A DNA stretch of 6,894 bases, from NCBI GenBank assembly GCA_021844355.1, contig JAKBTP010000020.1, positions 1-6,894 of the forward strand. Direction: 5' to 3'. The notes under the pieces were generated by a model. That model saw nothing but the letters and a program-made list of their open reading frames with translations. It was not told the DNA's origin and ran no database searches. The stretch is from a bacterium. Lineage in GTDB: Bacteria; Chloroflexota; Dormibacteria; Aeolococcales; Bog-877. Positions 5,856 through 6,894 of the stretch are shown piece after piece; the first letter of the stretch is position 1, and every line of letters begins with the position of its first letter. Made by a program: the position numbers and the translations under genes.

Positions 5856-6894
5856 ATGCCGTCGTCGTCCGCCCCCACCGCCCGCCGCCAGCAGCGGTAC
5901 CACGTCACCGCTCTGGACGTGGGTACCCAGGTGATCAAGGCTCTCGTTGTGAAGAAGGAGGCCGGGGAGGCCATCGTCCTTGGGGTTGGCCGGGCCGAGC
6001 AAGGCCCAGGCGACCTCGATCCGGCGGCACCGCCAGACCTGGAGTCGGTGGTGGAGGGATGTCACGCCGCACTGGAGGCGGCCGAGGACATGGCCGAGGT
6101 AATCCCGACCCGGCTGGTGATGGGGATCGGGGGATCCCAGGTGCGGGTCGTGACCACCCAGGGATCCAAGGTCCGCGGTCGGGTTCAGGAGAGGGTATCC
6201 AAGCGGGAGCTGGAGGAGCTGGTGGAGTCCATCCAGCGCCGGGCCCTGCGGGAGGCCCAGGGACGGCTCCAGGAGGAGGCTACCTACGGCGGCGAGCAGC
6301 TCCGCCTGGTGCACTCCTCGATCACCGCCGCCAAGGTCGACGGCCAGGCGGTGGTCGACCCCCTGCGTTTCCAGGGGCAGAAGCTGGAGCTGACCGTCTT
6401 CAACACCTTCACCACCGAGCAGCACATGGCGGCCGTGGAGGAGATCGCCCAGGCGCTGGACCTGGAGCTCCTGGAGACCGTCGCCGAACCCTACGCCGCC
6501 GCCCGGCTGGCCTCAACACCGCAGGTTGTCGAGCAGGGCGCCGTCCTGGTCGACATCGGCGCGCGGACCACCACCGTGACCCTGGTGCGCGGCGGGGTGC
6601 TGGAGTCCGCCCGGATGTTCGAGCTGGGCGGGCGGGCCTTCACCCGCAAGCTGGCCCATGACCTGGACCTCACCCTGCCACTTGCCGAGAGCCTGAAGCT
6701 GCGCCACACCGCGGGCCTTCTGGGGGGGGACGAGCGGGCCAGGGTGCGGCGGGCGATGGGGGAGTCGGCGGAGGTGCTGGCCCAGGGGGTGGCACTGGTG
6801 CTCCACGACCTCGCCAAGGGCCAGCCACTTCCTGGCCAGGTGCGCCTCTTCGGGGGTGGCTCCCACCTGCCGGAGATCCTGGAACAGCTTTCGG
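5856..6894 (+). CDS. FtsA-like actin-fold protein (3' end beyond window)
   Basis: The first 346 residues of a protein of the FtsA/PilM branch of the actin/Hsp70 ATPase superfamily; no stop occurs before the window ends. After a 15-residue polar leader, the phosphate-1 strand-loop is VTALDVGTQVIKALVV (17-32). An SHS2/1C-like insertion follows (about 85-185), with VMGIGGSQVRVVTTQGSKV, a helical segment from RVSKRELEELVE, and VDPLRFQGQKLELTVFNTF, a pattern closer to FtsA than to PilM. Phosphate-2 is LVDIGARTTTVTLV (231-244), then ELGGRAFTRKLAHDL and AESLK as in FtsA, and the adenosine loop is LFGGGSHLPEI (331-341). FtsA tethers FtsZ to the membrane through a C-terminal amphipathic helix, which would lie outside this window. 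Next to alaS rather than ftsZ, it may be a divergent FtsA or another SHS2-containing actin homologue, for example in pilus assembly. No ftsQ or ftsZ is visible here. Confidence 0.85.
   Translation, partial: MPSSSAPTARRQQRYHVTALDVGTQVIKALVVKKEAGEAIVLGVGRAEQGPGDLDPAAPPDLESVVEGCHAALEAAEDMAEVIPTRLVMGIGGSQVRVVTTQGSKVRGRVQERVSKRELEELVESIQRRALREAQGRLQEEATYGGEQLRLVHSSITAAKVDGQAVVDPLRFQGQKLELTVFNTFTTEQHMAAVEEIAQALDLELLETVAEPYAAARLASTPQVVEQGAVLVDIGARTTTVTLVRGGVLESARMFELGGRAFTRKLAHDLDLTLPLAESLKLRHTAGLLGGDERARVRRAMGESAEVLAQGVALVLHDLAKGQPLPGQVRLFGGGSHLPEILEQLS

Noticed and set aside
5921..5928. GGGTACCC, resembling a SigB-type -10
   Set aside because: It is a simple palindrome inside the FtsA-like coding sequence, with no GTTT 14-17 bases upstream.
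5211..6425. Minus-strand open frame (404 codons) spanning the alaS/FtsA-like junction
   Set aside because: Lies across two coding regions with clear motifs and a good Shine-Dalgarno on the + strand; low-complexity product.
1..6894. tRNA/rRNA genes, T-box leaders, CRISPR arrays, insertion sequences or attachment sites
   Set aside because: Looked for by eye on both strands; no repeats, transposase-like frames, cloverleaf-like segments or T-box signatures were seen.

Overview
The window is a compact stretch of housekeeping chromosome with all genes on the + strand. Base composition is very GC-rich (roughly 70% by eye, with third codon positions mostly G or C), and GTG and TTG starts are frequent. 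The gene content (an AspRS of the bacterial GAD-domain type, a SigB/SigF-class sigma factor with an RsbW/SpoIIAB-like partner, AlaRS, and an FtsA-like protein) suits a high-GC member of the Terrabacteria, such as Actinobacteriota, Chloroflexota, Dormibacterota or a high-GC Firmicute. The phylum cannot be settled from this sequence alone.

Layout: (1) Bases 2-46 look like the last codons of an upstream gene whose TGA overlaps the aspS start as GTGA. (2) aspS, 43-1818, is a complete 591-residue aspartyl-tRNA synthetase carrying His31 and Gly83, residues linked to non-discriminating AspRS. (3) A 237-base intergenic stretch, 1819-2055, has no convincing gene. Just before the next gene it ends in a good match to a SigB/SigF-type promoter, GTTT-N16-GGGGAT. 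(4) A two-gene sigma module follows: a small RsbW/SpoIIAB-like protein (2056-2484) with degraded ATP-binding motifs, then a complete SigB/F/G-class sigma factor (2481-3257). They overlap by four bases as GTGA. (5) A short gap holds an extended -10 element, TGTTAGAAT, inside a perfect 6-bp dyad. It leads into alaS (3308-5854), a complete alanyl-tRNA synthetase. (6) One base after alaS, and behind a strong Shine-Dalgarno, begins an FtsA/PilM-class actin-fold protein (5856 to the window end, open at 3').

How the genes fit together: two tRNA synthetases flank a stress- or development-type sigma factor and its putative anti-sigma partner, and the alaS transcript probably continues into a cell-division-type actin homologue. 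The candidate SigB/F promoter suggests that the sigma factor drives its own operon. Some read-through of this into alaS and the FtsA-like gene is possible, because no terminator is visible between them.

The points most worth a second look are the anti-sigma-like protein without a recognisable nucleotide site, the near-leaderless autoregulatory promoter in front of it, the FtsA-like gene outside a division cluster, and the dyad-embedded promoter of alaS. I saw no mobile element, CRISPR array, rRNA or tRNA.
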